A DNA stretch of 32,570 nt from an uncultured Verrucomicrobia subdivision 3 bacterium (GCA_903842235.1 CAIMLG010000317.1:1-32570), one strand, 5' to 3'. Numbered from the stretch's first letter, positions 8,425 to 17,197 are shown. A program made the numbers and translations. Notes: generated from the letters alone by a model not told the origin.

Positions 8425-8732
8425 GCCCGCTCCAAACCTGTCTCTTAATCTCCGCGCTGCTCTTCGCCATCGGTTTCGCCGGGGCCGTGACGCGGCGGCA
8501 CGCCATCCTCGCGCTGGTCGGCATCGAACTGATGCTGAACGCCGCCAACCTGAACTTTATCGCCTTCTGGCGCTACGGCGCCCATCCCGAAGCGTTGACC
8601 GGCATTCTGTTCGTGATTTTTTCCATCGCCATTGCCGCGGCGGAAGCGGCGGTGGGCCTCGCGCTTATCATCGCGATTTACCGCCATTACCGAACCTCCA
8701 ATTTGGATGAAGTGAAGGATTTGAAAGGATGA
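8421..8732 (+). CDS. nuoK: NADH-quinone oxidoreductase subunit K
   Basis: This 103-aa protein has three transmembrane helices and is the small antiporter-like (MrpC-type) subunit. The two buried Glu residues of the proton path are visible: 'ALVGIELMLNAANLNF' in TM2 and 'IAAAEAAVGLALIIAIYR' in TM3. Size is normal. ATG overlaps the nuoJ stop, and its own stop overlaps the nuoL ATG, so J-K-L are translationally coupled. Confidence 0.96.
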   Translation: MSPLQTCLLISALLFAIGFAGAVTRRHAILALVGIELMLNAANLNFIAFWRYGAHPEALTGILFVIFSIAIAAAEAAVGLALIIAIYRHYRTSNLDEVKDLKG

Positions 8733-10951
8733 TCTGGATCGTAAAAAATCTCTGGCTGATTCCGGTGTTGCCCTTGCTGGCATCCGGCATCATTGCGGTC
8801 AATAAACAGCCCCAGCGCAAGCTGGCGGCGGGCCTCGCCATCGGTTCGATGGTCATGGCCTTTCTGCTCTCGCTCTGCGCGTTTGCCGCCACGCTCGGCC
8901 ACGGCGGCGAGGGGCATGAAGCGTTCCGCGAAGTCTGCGGCTTTAACTGGCTCCAATTTGGCGGGGCGGACAACTGGCTCCAGCTTGGCTGGGTGCTCGA
9001 TCCGCTCACGGCCATCATGCTGATGATGGTGACGTTTGTCGGCACGTTGATCTTCATTTTCAGCGTCGGCTACATGGCGCATGACCAGAATTTCATGCGG
9101 TTCTTCTGTTTCCTCGCGCTGTTTGCATCCGGGATGCTCGGCGTGGTCATTGCCAACAACCTCCTGCTGCTGTTCATCTCGTGGGAAATCGTCGGCCTGA
9201 CCAGCTATCTGCTCATCGGCTTCTGGTATCACAAGCCCAGCGCGGCGGCGGCGGCGAAGAAAGCCTTCATCACCACGCGCATCGGCGACCTCGGCCTGCT
9301 GCTCGGCATGGTCTGGCTCTACGCGGAAACCGGCACGCTGAATTTTTACACTGAAACCGGCACCGGATGTTTGCAACAATCCGCGCTGACCACGATGCTG
9401 GGGCACGCAACGATTGGCGGTCTGGCGGTTTCCACGGCGATTGGCCTGCTGATTTTCCTCGGGGCCGTTGGCAAATCCGGCCAGGTGCCGCTGCACGTCT
9501 GGCTGCCGGACGCCATGGAAGGCCCGACGCCGGTCTCCGCTTTGATCCATGCCGCCACGATGGTGGCCGCGGGCGTTTTCTTGGTGGCGCGCGTTTTTCC
9601 GCTGATGTCTTTCGCTGGGGTCTTTCAAGCCGGCGGATCAATTTTACCGGTATTTACTAACCACACCGTGGCGCTCCAGGTTGTCACCTGGGTCGGGGCC
9701 ATCACCGCCATTTTTGCCGCAAGCATTGCCGTCGCGCAGAATGACATCAAACGCATCCTCGCTTACTCCACCGTGTCGCAACTCGGCTACATGATGCTGG
9801 GCTTGGGTGTTGGCGGCGTGGCGGTGGGCATGTTCCACTTGATTACGCACGCGTTTTTCAAGGCGCTGCTGTTCCTCGGTTCGGCCTCCGTCATTCATGG
9901 CTGCCACGAAGAACAGGACATCCGCAAAATGGGCGGCATCAAAAAATACATGCCCATCACCTTTGCGGTTTACGCCATCGGCATGTTGGCGCTGTCCGGC
10001 TTCCCGCTGCTTTTCTCCGGTTTCTGGAGCAAAGACGAAATTCTCCATGCCGCCCACGGTTGGTCGGTGTCGCAAGCGCCGTTTTACCTCGGCTGCCTGG
10101 GCGCGTTGTTCACGGCGTTTTACATGACCCGCCAGGTTGCCCTCGTATTTTTCGGTGCCTATCGCGGCCACGACCATTCCATTAGCACCGGGCTTCAGCC
10201 CGGTGTCAAGTCGCACGCTAAGGCAAAAGCCGTTTCAACGGCTTTTCCGTCTGGCAAAACCGCTGAAGTGTCTGGCCACTCCTCCGCCCATTCTCATTCC
10301 TCCGCCCATAGCCACGATCCGCACGAAAGCCCCGCCGTCATGACCGTTCCCCTCATGATCCTCGCGGGGTTCGCTATTATATTGGGCTTCGTCGGCACGC
10401 CCGCCTGGCCGTGGTTTGATGGCTATTTGACCGGTGAAGCAACCACTTTCAATTTCAGCCGGCTTACCGAAGCTGGCACGCTGACGCTGATGGTGACATC
10501 GGCCGTGATTGTTTTCCTCGGCCTCGGCCTCGGCTGGTTCCTCTACGGCAACCGCCAGCGCAAGACGGCCGGGGAGAAGGATGTCTTGGAAGCCGCGCAG
10601 CCGTTCATTTTCAAGGTGCTCCAAAACAAGTATTACATTGATGAATTTTACGAAATGACGGTCATCCGCCTCAACGCTTTCGCCGCTTGGTTCTGCGATT
10701 TTGCGGACAAATGGATTTTCGGCGGCTTGGTGCTGCTCGCCAGCTACGTTACGCTCGGCCTCGCCTGGCTCTACAAATTCACGGATGAATATTTCGTGAA
10801 CCTCGGCTTTGATGCCGGGTGCGATACCATCCGCAGCGGCGGCGGCATCCTCTCCAAACTGCACGCTGGCCGTGTCCAAACCTACCTCCGCATCATCGGC
10901 GTCGCGCTGGTGCTGTTGATCCTCTTTCTGATCTGGGGGCAAAAAGCATGA
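8729..10951 (+). CDS. nuoL: NADH-quinone oxidoreductase subunit L (long form)
   Basis: This 740-aa subunit is the distal antiporter-like proton pump; typical NuoL is about 600-660 aa. The core is intact: 'ISWEIVGLTSYLLIGFW' with the TM5 Glu (about residue 153), and 'GAVGKSGQVPLHVWLPDAM' with the TM7 Lys (about 249). Two extra segments explain the length. The first, residues about 484-530, is a hydrophilic loop made of two perfect palindromes plus a His/Ser-rich stretch. The second is in the C-terminal lateral-helix region after 'NKYYIDEFYE', where an added hydrophobic segment ('DKWIFGGLVLLASY' and following) precedes the conserved 'LHAGRVQTY'. It overlaps nuoK and nuoM by ATGA. Confidence 0.96.
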   Translation: MIWIVKNLWLIPVLPLLASGIIAVNKQPQRKLAAGLAIGSMVMAFLLSLCAFAATLGHGGEGHEAFREVCGFNWLQFGGADNWLQLGWVLDPLTAIMLMMVTFVGTLIFIFSVGYMAHDQNFMRFFCFLALFASGMLGVVIANNLLLLFISWEIVGLTSYLLIGFWYHKPSAAAAAKKAFITTRIGDLGLLLGMVWLYAETGTLNFYTETGTGCLQQSALTTMLGHATIGGLAVSTAIGLLIFLGAVGKSGQVPLHVWLPDAMEGPTPVSALIHAATMVAAGVFLVARVFPLMSFAGVFQAGGSILPVFTNHTVALQVVTWVGAITAIFAASIAVAQNDIKRILAYSTVSQLGYMMLGLGVGGVAVGMFHLITHAFFKALLFLGSASVIHGCHEEQDIRKMGGIKKYMPITFAVYAIGMLALSGFPLLFSGFWSKDEILHAAHGWSVSQAPFYLGCLGALFTAFYMTRQVALVFFGAYRGHDHSISTGLQPGVKSHAKAKAVSTAFPSGKTAEVSGHSSAHSHSSAHSHDPHESPAVMTVPLMILAGFAIILGFVGTPAWPWFDGYLTGEATTFNFSRLTEAGTLTLMVTSAVIVFLGLGLGWFLYGNRQRKTAGEKDVLEAAQPFIFKVLQNKYYIDEFYEMTVIRLNAFAAWFCDFADKWIFGGLVLLASYVTLGLAWLYKFTDEYFVNLGFDAGCDTIRSGGGILSKLHAGRVQTYLRIIGVALVLLILFLIWGQKA
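10182..10246. repeat. Two perfect palindromes inserted in frame in nuoL
   Basis: The first palindrome, CACCGGGCTTCAGCCCGGTG (10186-10205), has a 9-bp stem and a TC loop. The second occupies 10225-10246 and has a 10-bp stem AAAAGCCGTT/AACGGCTTTT, also with a TC loop. TTAGC at 10182-10186 and GCTAA at 10217-10221 are a further inverted pair. The sequence encodes about residues 485-506 of NuoL, a poorly conserved loop, without breaking the frame. It has the appearance of a REP-like intergenic element. Confidence 0.85.
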
Positions 10952-12501
10952 ATCACTGGTTGACCATTCTCATTCTCATCCCGTTCCTTGGCGGTCTTGT
11001 GGTCGCTGCGTTGGGTTCGGAACGCCAAAAACTTGTCCGCAGCGTCGCGCTGGGTTCCAGCCTGCTGACGCTTGGCGGCGCGCTGTGCCTGTGGCTGCAT
11101 TTCGATGCCAAGAATGGCGGAATACAATTTCCTGAAAAATTCGACTGGGTGCCCACGCTCGGCATCCAATATTTCCTCGGCGTGGACGGCCTGGGCCTGC
11201 TCATGGTGCTGCTCGCCGCCATCGTCACGCCGCTGGCGATTCTCGCCTCATGGAATGTCGAAGATCGTCCGCACGTCTTTCATGCGCTGGTGTTGTGGTT
11301 GCAGGCGGGCTTGATCGGCACGTTCACGGCCCTGAACTTTTTCCACTGGTTCCTGTTCTGGGAACTCGGCCTGATTCCGGCGTTTTTCCTGATCAAACTC
11401 TGGGGTGGACCCAAGCGCGGCCCGGCGGCGACGCAGTTCTTCATCTACACCATGGTCGGCAGCGTGGCGTTGCTGCTGAGTTTCCTTGCGATCTGGATGG
11501 CGACCAAGACGACCACGGACCCGGGTTGTTTCGACTTCATCAAGCTCCGTGACATGGCCCATGACGGCACGTTGACAAAAATGCTTGAGGCATATTTCCT
11601 CTGGAAGAACATCGGGCTGGTGATCTTCTTCGGTGCGTTCCTCGGCTTCGCCGTGAAAGTGCCCGTCATTCCGTTTCACACTTGGCTGCCCGCCGCCTAT
11701 TCCGAGGCGCCCAGCCCGGTGACGATGCTGCTGACCGGCGTGATGTCCAAGATGGGCGTCTATGGTTTCCTGCGGATTCTGCTGCCGATTTTCCCCGAGC
11801 AAATCCGGCTGGTGCTCACGCCGCTGCTTTGGTTCGCGGTAGCCACCATTGTGCTCTCCGCCTTTGCCGCCTTTGCGCAAAAAGACCTCAAGCGGATGCT
11901 GGCGTATTCCTCCATCAACCATCTTGGCTACTGCCTGCTGGCGCTGTTCGCGGCCGCCAGTGTGGCGACGGGCGTGACGGCTTCCGATCTCCAGAAAGCT
12001 GCCGCCCTCGACGGTGCCTTGTTGCAGATGTTCAACCACGGTCTCACGGCCTCGGCGCTGTTCCTCTTTGTGTCTCTGCTCGAAAAACGCAGCGGCGGCC
12101 TGCGCGGCTTGGATGACTTTGGCGGCATCCGCAAAGTCGTTCCCGTGTTCACCGGCCTGATGGGCATTTCGCTGTTCTCCTCGCTCGGTTTGCCGGGCTT
12201 GAACGGGTTCGTCGGCGAATTCCTGATTTTCAAAGGCGTCTTCCCGCTCGCCCCGTGGGCGGCGGCCATCTCCACCCTCGGCATTCTAGTGACGGCGATT
12301 TTCCTGCTCACGCTCATCCAACGCGTCTTCTGCGGCCCGCTGAATGAGCGCTGGGCAAGGCTGCCGGACCTCACCACGGCGGAACGCCTCCTGGTGCTGC
12401 CGAGCATCGCCCTGATGTTCGTGCTGGGCATCTGGCCGCAATTTATCTTGGGCGCGGTGGACGCGACCGTCGTGAAACTGGTGCAACAATTGAATTTCTA
12501 A
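10948..12501 (+). CDS. nuoM: NADH-quinone oxidoreductase subunit M, first copy
   Basis: This 517-aa antiporter-like membrane subunit has about 14 helices. Key charged residues are all present: TM5 Glu E139 in 'FLFWELGLIP', TM7 Lys K237 in 'FAVKVPVIPFHTWLP', TM8 Lys K268 in 'MSKMGVYG', and the late-helix Glu in 'GLNGFVGEFLIF'. It should therefore pump protons normally. I chose the ATG at 10948, which overlaps the nuoL stop; the frame open upstream of it overlaps nuoL. A second nuoM follows after 1 bp. Confidence 0.95.
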   Translation: MNHWLTILILIPFLGGLVVAALGSERQKLVRSVALGSSLLTLGGALCLWLHFDAKNGGIQFPEKFDWVPTLGIQYFLGVDGLGLLMVLLAAIVTPLAILASWNVEDRPHVFHALVLWLQAGLIGTFTALNFFHWFLFWELGLIPAFFLIKLWGGPKRGPAATQFFIYTMVGSVALLLSFLAIWMATKTTTDPGCFDFIKLRDMAHDGTLTKMLEAYFLWKNIGLVIFFGAFLGFAVKVPVIPFHTWLPAAYSEAPSPVTMLLTGVMSKMGVYGFLRILLPIFPEQIRLVLTPLLWFAVATIVLSAFAAFAQKDLKRMLAYSSINHLGYCLLALFAAASVATGVTASDLQKAAALDGALLQMFNHGLTASALFLFVSLLEKRSGGLRGLDDFGGIRKVVPVFTGLMGISLFSSLGLPGLNGFVGEFLIFKGVFPLAPWAAAISTLGILVTAIFLLTLIQRVFCGPLNERWARLPDLTTAERLLVLPSIALMFVLGIWPQFILGAVDATVVKLVQQLNF

Positions 12502-12502
12502 A

Positions 12503-14005
12503 ATGCTCGCCTGGACCATTTACATCTCATTCATTGGCGTGCTGGTGCTGATGCTCCTGCCGCGGGACAACGCGCGGGCCGCCCGCATCGTTGCCTTGCT
12601 CACCGCTGTCCTTGGCTGTGCGGCGGCGTTTGTCGGGGCAATTCAGCAAACCGATCCGGGTAAAGTTACCGAAATCACTAGGATTTCATGGATTCCAACC
12701 ATCGGCGCACAATACTACCTCGCGGCGGACGGCATCAGCCTCGTGCTGGTCATCCTGACCGGGCTCGCGGCGGTCACCGGTATTTTATTTTCCTGGAACG
12801 TTGAGAAGCGCACCAAGGAATTTTTCGCCTTCTACCTCGCCCTCATCGGCGGCGTTTATGGCGTGTTTCTGAGCTTTGATTTGCTCCTCCTGTTCGTGTT
12901 CTACGAACTGACCATCATCCCAAAATACTTCCTGATCGCCCGCTGGGGCAGCACCCGCAAGGAATACGGCGCGATGAAACTGGCGCTGTATTCCTTCATC
13001 GGCAGTCACCTCGTGCTCATCGGCATGATCGCCGCGTGGGTGGTGGCGAAAGGCCAGCTTGGCCATGCCTCGCTGAATTTAATCGAGCTCTCGCAAGTGG
13101 CGTTTCCGGTCACCTTCCAATTCTGGGTGTTTCCGCTGGTGTTTCTCGGCTTCGCGATTCTCGCCGGCATGTGGCCGTTTCATACTTGGGCCCCCACCGG
13201 TCACGTCGCCGCGCCGACCGCTGGTTCCATGTTGCTCGCCGGCGTGGTGATGAAACTCGGGGCTTACGGCTGCCTGCGCGTGGCCATGCTCATGTTTCCC
13301 GAAGGCGTGCGTGAATGGCAATGGGCCATTGCCGCGCTCGCCGTGGGCGGCATCGTCTATGGGGCCGGGGTGGCGCTGGTGCAAAAAGATTTCAAATTCG
13401 TCATCGGCTACTCCAGCGTGAGCCACATGGGCTTTGTGCTGCTCGGCTTGGCCACGCTCAACAGCATCGGCCTCGATGGCGCGGTGCTGCAAATGTTCTC
13501 GCACGGGATCATCGCCGGGCTGCTGTTCGGCGTGGTTGGCCGCATGGTGTATGACCGCACCCACACCCGTGATTTCAATGATCTGGAGAAAATGCATGTC
13601 GGCAAATTGTTGCCGTTCGCGGGGATCACGTTTGTCATCGCCGGGGTTGCTTCGATGGGGCTGCCTGGCTTCAGCGGTTTCGTGGCGGAGTTGCAGGTGC
13701 TGATGGGCGCGTGGGCGGTGTTCCCGAAACTGACGATTCTGGCTGGTGTCGGCATCGTCGTCGGCGTGGCCTACACCTTGCGCGCGGTGCAAAAAGGCTT
13801 TTACTCGGATGTCCCGGCGGAAACCTCCGGTCATCTCCAAGATCATCCAATGGAACCCATTTCGATTCCTGAAAAAGTCGGGGCCGTGATCCTCATCGCC
13901 GCGTCGCTGGCCATCGGTCTTTTCCCAAGTCTGCTGATGAACTGGATTGAACCTTGCGTTAAATCGCAACTGTTTGAACGCCTGTTGAAGGGAGGTTCGT
14001 TGTGA
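12503..14005 (+). CDS. NADH-quinone oxidoreductase subunit M, second divergent copy (NuoM2)
   Basis: This 500-aa protein is clearly NuoM/MrpD-like, with 'FVFYELTIIP' (TM5 Glu E135), 'PFHTWAPTGH', 'VMKLGAYGCLRV' (TM8 Lys K251) and 'GFSGFVAELQVL' (late Glu). It is not a recent duplicate, since most positions differ from the first copy. The TM7 lysine is missing: 'FAVKVPVIPF' of copy 1 aligns with 'FAILAGMWPF' here, placing L220 where Lys should be. A new Lys, K141, follows the TM5 Glu ('IIPKYFLI', usually 'IPMYFLI'). The gene starts 1 bp after nuoM and its stop overlaps nuoN. It is a candidate additional antiporter module of a 2M-type complex I. Confidence 0.93.
   Translation: MLAWTIYISFIGVLVLMLLPRDNARAARIVALLTAVLGCAAAFVGAIQQTDPGKVTEITRISWIPTIGAQYYLAADGISLVLVILTGLAAVTGILFSWNVEKRTKEFFAFYLALIGGVYGVFLSFDLLLLFVFYELTIIPKYFLIARWGSTRKEYGAMKLALYSFIGSHLVLIGMIAAWVVAKGQLGHASLNLIELSQVAFPVTFQFWVFPLVFLGFAILAGMWPFHTWAPTGHVAAPTAGSMLLAGVVMKLGAYGCLRVAMLMFPEGVREWQWAIAALAVGGIVYGAGVALVQKDFKFVIGYSSVSHMGFVLLGLATLNSIGLDGAVLQMFSHGIIAGLLFGVVGRMVYDRTHTRDFNDLEKMHVGKLLPFAGITFVIAGVASMGLPGFSGFVAELQVLMGAWAVFPKLTILAGVGIVVGVAYTLRAVQKGFYSDVPAETSGHLQDHPMEPISIPEKVGAVILIAASLAIGLFPSLLMNWIEPCVKSQLFERLLKGGSL
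13991..14004 (+). promoter_or_regulatory. Ribosome binding site and GTG start of nuoN
   Basis: A clear Shine-Dalgarno GGAGG (13991-13995) lies 6 bases before the GTG (14002-14004), which overlaps the preceding TGA. This decides the nuoN start. Confidence 0.75.
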
Positions 14006-15468
14006 ACTACCTGCAACTCCTGCTATTTGCCGCGCCGGAAACCATCGTCGTTCTCACGATGCTCGCCGTGTTGGGGGCGGATCTGACGCTGCTGCGGGGC
14101 AAGTCCGTGGCCACCCGGTTCAATTTTGGCGCGCTGCTTTCCCTGCTCGGCTGCGGGGCGGCGGCAATCTTTCTGTTTCTTCGGCTCAGCAACCAGGCTA
14201 CTTTTGATTTCTTTGGTGGCATGTTGATTCTGCATCCCACCGTGGATTTCATCAAGGTGGCCATCTTGGTATTGACCGGGTTCACGTTGTTGATCTCCGC
14301 CGCCGGCAAATTCACCGATCACATCGGCGAATATCTTTCCACCATTTTGCTGGCGACCGTGGGGCTGATGTTCTTGGTCAGCACGGAAGATCTGTTGATG
14401 ATCTTCGTCGCGCTGGAACTCGCCAGCCTCTCGCTCTACATCCTCACCGCGTTCAATCAACACAACGCCAAGTCCCATGAAGCGGCGCTGAAATATTTCC
14501 TGTTCGGCGGCATGTCGGCGGCGTTCTTGTTGTTCGGCTTCAGCCTGCTTTATGGGGTTTCTGGCTCCACCAATTTGCGTGAAATCGCCACGGGCATCGC
14601 GGGCAGGGGACTTGATCCATTGCTGCTGGTTGCCATCGTGATGACGGTGATTGGCTTCGGCTTCAAAGTCGCTGCCGTTCCCTTCCATCTCTGGGCGCCG
14701 GACGCCTACGAAGGCGCGCCCACGCCGAGTGCCGCGTTCATTGGCTCGGGTTCCAAAGTCGCTAGCTTCTTCATTCTCGCCAAGATTTTCACGCTCGCTT
14801 TCGTAGGCACGGCCGGCAGCTCGGTCTGGCATGGTTACATCGCCGGTTGGTCGCCGACGGTCGCCGTCGTCGCCGCGCTCTCGATGGTGCTGGGCAATCT
14901 CACCGCCATTGTGCAATCCAGCGTCAAGCGCCTGCTCGCTTACTCGGCCATCGCCCATGCGGGCTACATGCTGCTGGGCGTGCTGGGGAACAATCCGGAC
15001 TGCACCAAAGGTTTGATGTTCTACGTCATTACCTACGCCCTGACCACGATTGGCGCGTTCGGCGTGGTGATGGTGGTGGAGCAGGCCACGGGCAGCGATG
15101 CCTTGGACAATTTCAAGGGCCTGAGCCGCCGCGCTCCGGGCCTCGCGTTGTGCCTGATGATTTTCCTGCTGTCGCTCGGCGGCATTCCGCCGCTCGCCGG
15201 CTTTATCGGCAAATTCTTTTTGTTCAGCGCTGTGGTCGGGGCCACGGGCAAACTGGGTCTGCTCTGGCTCGTGATTCTGGGCATCGCCATGAGCGCCGTG
15301 TCATTCTTCTACTACCTGCGCGTGCTGAAAGCCGCGTATGTGCAGGACGCCGCCGAAGCTGCGCCCGCCATCAAAGTCCCCAGTCTGACGATGTTGGCGC
15401 TGGTCGTGCTCGCCGCCCTGGTGATTTTGCTTGGTTGCGCCCCCGGCTTGTTGATGCAGTATCTCTAA
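14002..15468 (+). CDS. nuoN: NADH-quinone oxidoreductase subunit N
   Basis: This 488-aa third antiporter-like subunit sits next to NuoK. TM5 Glu is in 'MIFVALELASLSLYIL', TM7 Lys in 'GFGFKVAAVPFHLWAPDAY', and TM8 Lys in 'GSGSKVASFFI'. Length is normal and the protein ends in a hydrophobic helix. It is the last nuo gene. About 126 bp without a recognisable gene or clear terminator separate it from the next gene. Confidence 0.97.
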   Translation: MNYLQLLLFAAPETIVVLTMLAVLGADLTLLRGKSVATRFNFGALLSLLGCGAAAIFLFLRLSNQATFDFFGGMLILHPTVDFIKVAILVLTGFTLLISAAGKFTDHIGEYLSTILLATVGLMFLVSTEDLLMIFVALELASLSLYILTAFNQHNAKSHEAALKYFLFGGMSAAFLLFGFSLLYGVSGSTNLREIATGIAGRGLDPLLLVAIVMTVIGFGFKVAAVPFHLWAPDAYEGAPTPSAAFIGSGSKVASFFILAKIFTLAFVGTAGSSVWHGYIAGWSPTVAVVAALSMVLGNLTAIVQSSVKRLLAYSAIAHAGYMLLGVLGNNPDCTKGLMFYVITYALTTIGAFGVVMVVEQATGSDALDNFKGLSRRAPGLALCLMIFLLSLGGIPPLAGFIGKFFLFSAVVGATGKLGLLWLVILGIAMSAVSFFYYLRVLKAAYVQDAAEAAPAIKVPSLTMLALVVLAALVILLGCAPGLLMQYL

Positions 15469-15594
15469 CCAGAACTGGCGTTGGCGCAGGTTGCCTGAGC
15501 GATTTCAGCGTGCGATCAATCCTCGCGCGATTGGAAACCGCTTTGGTTTGTCCTTGCCGGCAACTTTTCGCGCCTGCTAGTCTGCCTTTGCCAT

Positions 15595-16350
15595 ATGGCT
15601 GCCATCGGGAGATTTCAAAAGAACGGCGAGGTTTTTCACGCCAAGGTCGTGGACGGCGAACTGTTCCGTCTGCATGGCGATGTTTTCGGCGCGCCGTCCT
15701 TTGACCGCCAGCCCACGCCGCGCAAGGGCGTCAAGACCTTGGTGCCGGTCGTGCCCACCAAAATCATTGCGGTTGGCCTCAATTACGCCGACCATGTGCG
15801 CGAGATGAACCGGGAATTGCCGAAGGCGCCGCTCTTTTGGTTCAAGGCCACGACTTCGCTGCTGCCGGACGGCGGCAAAATTGAAATTCCCTTCCGCGCC
15901 CACCGCACCGATTTCGAGGCGGAGCTGGCCATTGTCATCGGCCGCAAAATCCGCAACGTGACGCCCACCACCGCCGCCCGCTATATTTTCGGCTACACGG
16001 CGGCGCAGGACATAAGTGACCGCACCCTTCAAAAGGCCGAATCGCAATGGGCCCGGTGCAAGTCCTTTGACACCTTTACGCCGCTGGGGCCGTATGTGGA
16101 AACCACCTTGGACCCGGCGGAATTAACCATCCAGCTTTTCCAAAACGGCCAGTTGCGTCAGAATTCAAATACCCGCGAACTCATTTTCAAGCCCGCCGAG
16201 CTGGTCAGCTTTATTTCCACCAACTTGACCCTGCTGCCGGGCGATGTGATTCTCACCGGCACCCCCAGTGGCGTGGGGCCGATCCGCAGCGACGATCAGT
16301 TGGAGGTGCGGATTCAGGGGCTCACCCCGCTGGTTAACGGGGTGAAGTGA
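15595..16350 (+). CDS. Fumarylacetoacetate hydrolase (FAH) family protein
   Basis: This 251-aa protein of the FAH superfamily (COG0179 type) covers enzymes that hydrolyse, decarboxylate or isomerise keto-acids on a divalent metal. A short N-terminal domain precedes the catalytic core. Core landmarks are 'GLNYADHVREM' (61-71), the metal acids E108 and E110 in 'DFEAELAIVIG', D139 in 'AAQDISDRTLQ', Lys K156 in 'RCKSFDTFTPLGP' and 'TGTPSGVG'. All expected metal ligands are present, so it should be active. The exact substrate cannot be read from sequence. It is flanked by two respiratory operons but has no evident role in them. I chose the ATG at 15595. Confidence 0.9.
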   Translation: MAAIGRFQKNGEVFHAKVVDGELFRLHGDVFGAPSFDRQPTPRKGVKTLVPVVPTKIIAVGLNYADHVREMNRELPKAPLFWFKATTSLLPDGGKIEIPFRAHRTDFEAELAIVIGRKIRNVTPTTAARYIFGYTAAQDISDRTLQKAESQWARCKSFDTFTPLGPYVETTLDPAELTIQLFQNGQLRQNSNTRELIFKPAELVSFISTNLTLLPGDVILTGTPSGVGPIRSDDQLEVRIQGLTPLVNGVK

Positions 16351-16423
16351 GCCGCGGGCGGTGGGGTGGTCGGGGCGTTGCTCTGGGAAAGTAGCGGCCG
16401 GTTGTCTTTGCCCGCGTGGATTT

Positions 16424-16486
16424 TTCGCAAACTATCCTTGCGAAGGCTGCGGTGGATTGCTAAATAAACCGCGCGTTTTTTAGCAA
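16424..16486. promoter_or_regulatory. Two dyads upstream of the act operon
   Basis: A 7-bp hairpin, TTCGCAA/TTGCGAA with a 7-base loop, lies at 16424-16444. A longer dyad, TTGCTAAA (16457-16464) and TTTAGCAA (16479-16486), surrounds a GC core. Neither is followed by a T tract on the plus strand, so they are not obvious terminators of the FAH gene. Their position 40-100 bp before actA makes an operator or 5' UTR structure possible. Confidence 0.4.
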
Positions 16487-16527
16487 AACGACTTTTAATT
16501 GGTAGGAGATTTAATTTTTACAACGCC

Positions 16528-17190
16528 GTGATTTTTCCGAAATGGACAAACTGGCTGCCCCTGGCGCTGGGCCTGGGGGCCGTGCTGGTCGGCGGTGGTG
16601 TGGCGGCGGGCGTGACGATTTATCTGACGCCCAAATACACCCGTGCCGGTTATCAACCCGTGCAACCGGTGCCGTTTTCCCATCAGGTTCACGCGGGGCA
16701 GCTCGGCTTGGATTGCCGCTATTGCCATAACGGCGTGGAAAAATCCTGGTTCGCCAATCTGCCCGGCGCCTCCACCTGCATGAACTGCCATAATCAGGTG
16801 CTCAAAGACGATCCCCGGCTGCAAATCGTCCGCGACAGCGCCGAAACCGGCCAGCCGATTCCGTGGGTTCAAGTTCACAAAGTTCCTGATTACGTTTACT
16901 TCAGTCACGAAGTTCACGTCCGCCGGGGCATGAGCTGTGTCAAGTGCCACGGTCGCGTGGATCAAATGGATGAAGTGAAGCATGACCAGTCTTTCAGCAT
17001 GAGTTTCTGTCTGGATTGCCATCGCGACCCGGCGTCTTATATTCGCCCGGTGGACAAGGTTACCAGCTTGGGCTGGCAATGGAGCACCAACGCCACCGAA
17101 GCCGCCAAATTGCAACAAACCGAAGGCCAAAAGCTCGTTGACCATATGCGCGTGGAAACGCTGCAAAGCTGCTCGGCCTGTCACCGCTAA
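16528..17190 (+). CDS. actA: Alternative complex III subunit A, pentaheme cytochrome c
   Basis: This 220-aa protein has an N-terminal membrane anchor (about 10-32) followed by a periplasmic cytochrome domain. Five CxxCH heme sites are present: C63-H67, C84-H88, C137-H141, C161-H165 and C215-H219. This is the usual ActA count. It begins the operon encoding alternative complex III, a quinol:electron-acceptor oxidoreductase that replaces cytochrome bc1. The start is GTG at 16528. An AGGAG at 16503-16507 is about 20 bases upstream, farther than usual, but no closer in-frame start exists. actB begins 161 bp later, after a repeat-filled gap. Confidence 0.93.
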   Translation: MIFPKWTNWLPLALGLGAVLVGGGVAAGVTIYLTPKYTRAGYQPVQPVPFSHQVHAGQLGLDCRYCHNGVEKSWFANLPGASTCMNCHNQVLKDDPRLQIVRDSAETGQPIPWVQVHKVPDYVYFSHEVHVRRGMSCVKCHGRVDQMDEVKHDQSFSMSFCLDCHRDPASYIRPVDKVTSLGWQWSTNATEAAKLQQTEGQKLVDHMRVETLQSCSACHR

Positions 17191-17197
17191 CCCATGA

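Noticed and set aside
10225..10246. Palindrome in nuoL as a transcription terminator
   Set aside because: It lies within an intact coding frame and is not followed by a T tract that would end transcription inside the operon.
12503..14005. Recent tandem duplication of nuoM
   Set aside because: The two proteins differ at most positions and lack shared DNA stretches, so the duplication, if any, is ancient.
16424..16444. Rho-independent terminator of the FAH gene
   Set aside because: The hairpin is short and is followed by G/C, not by T residues.
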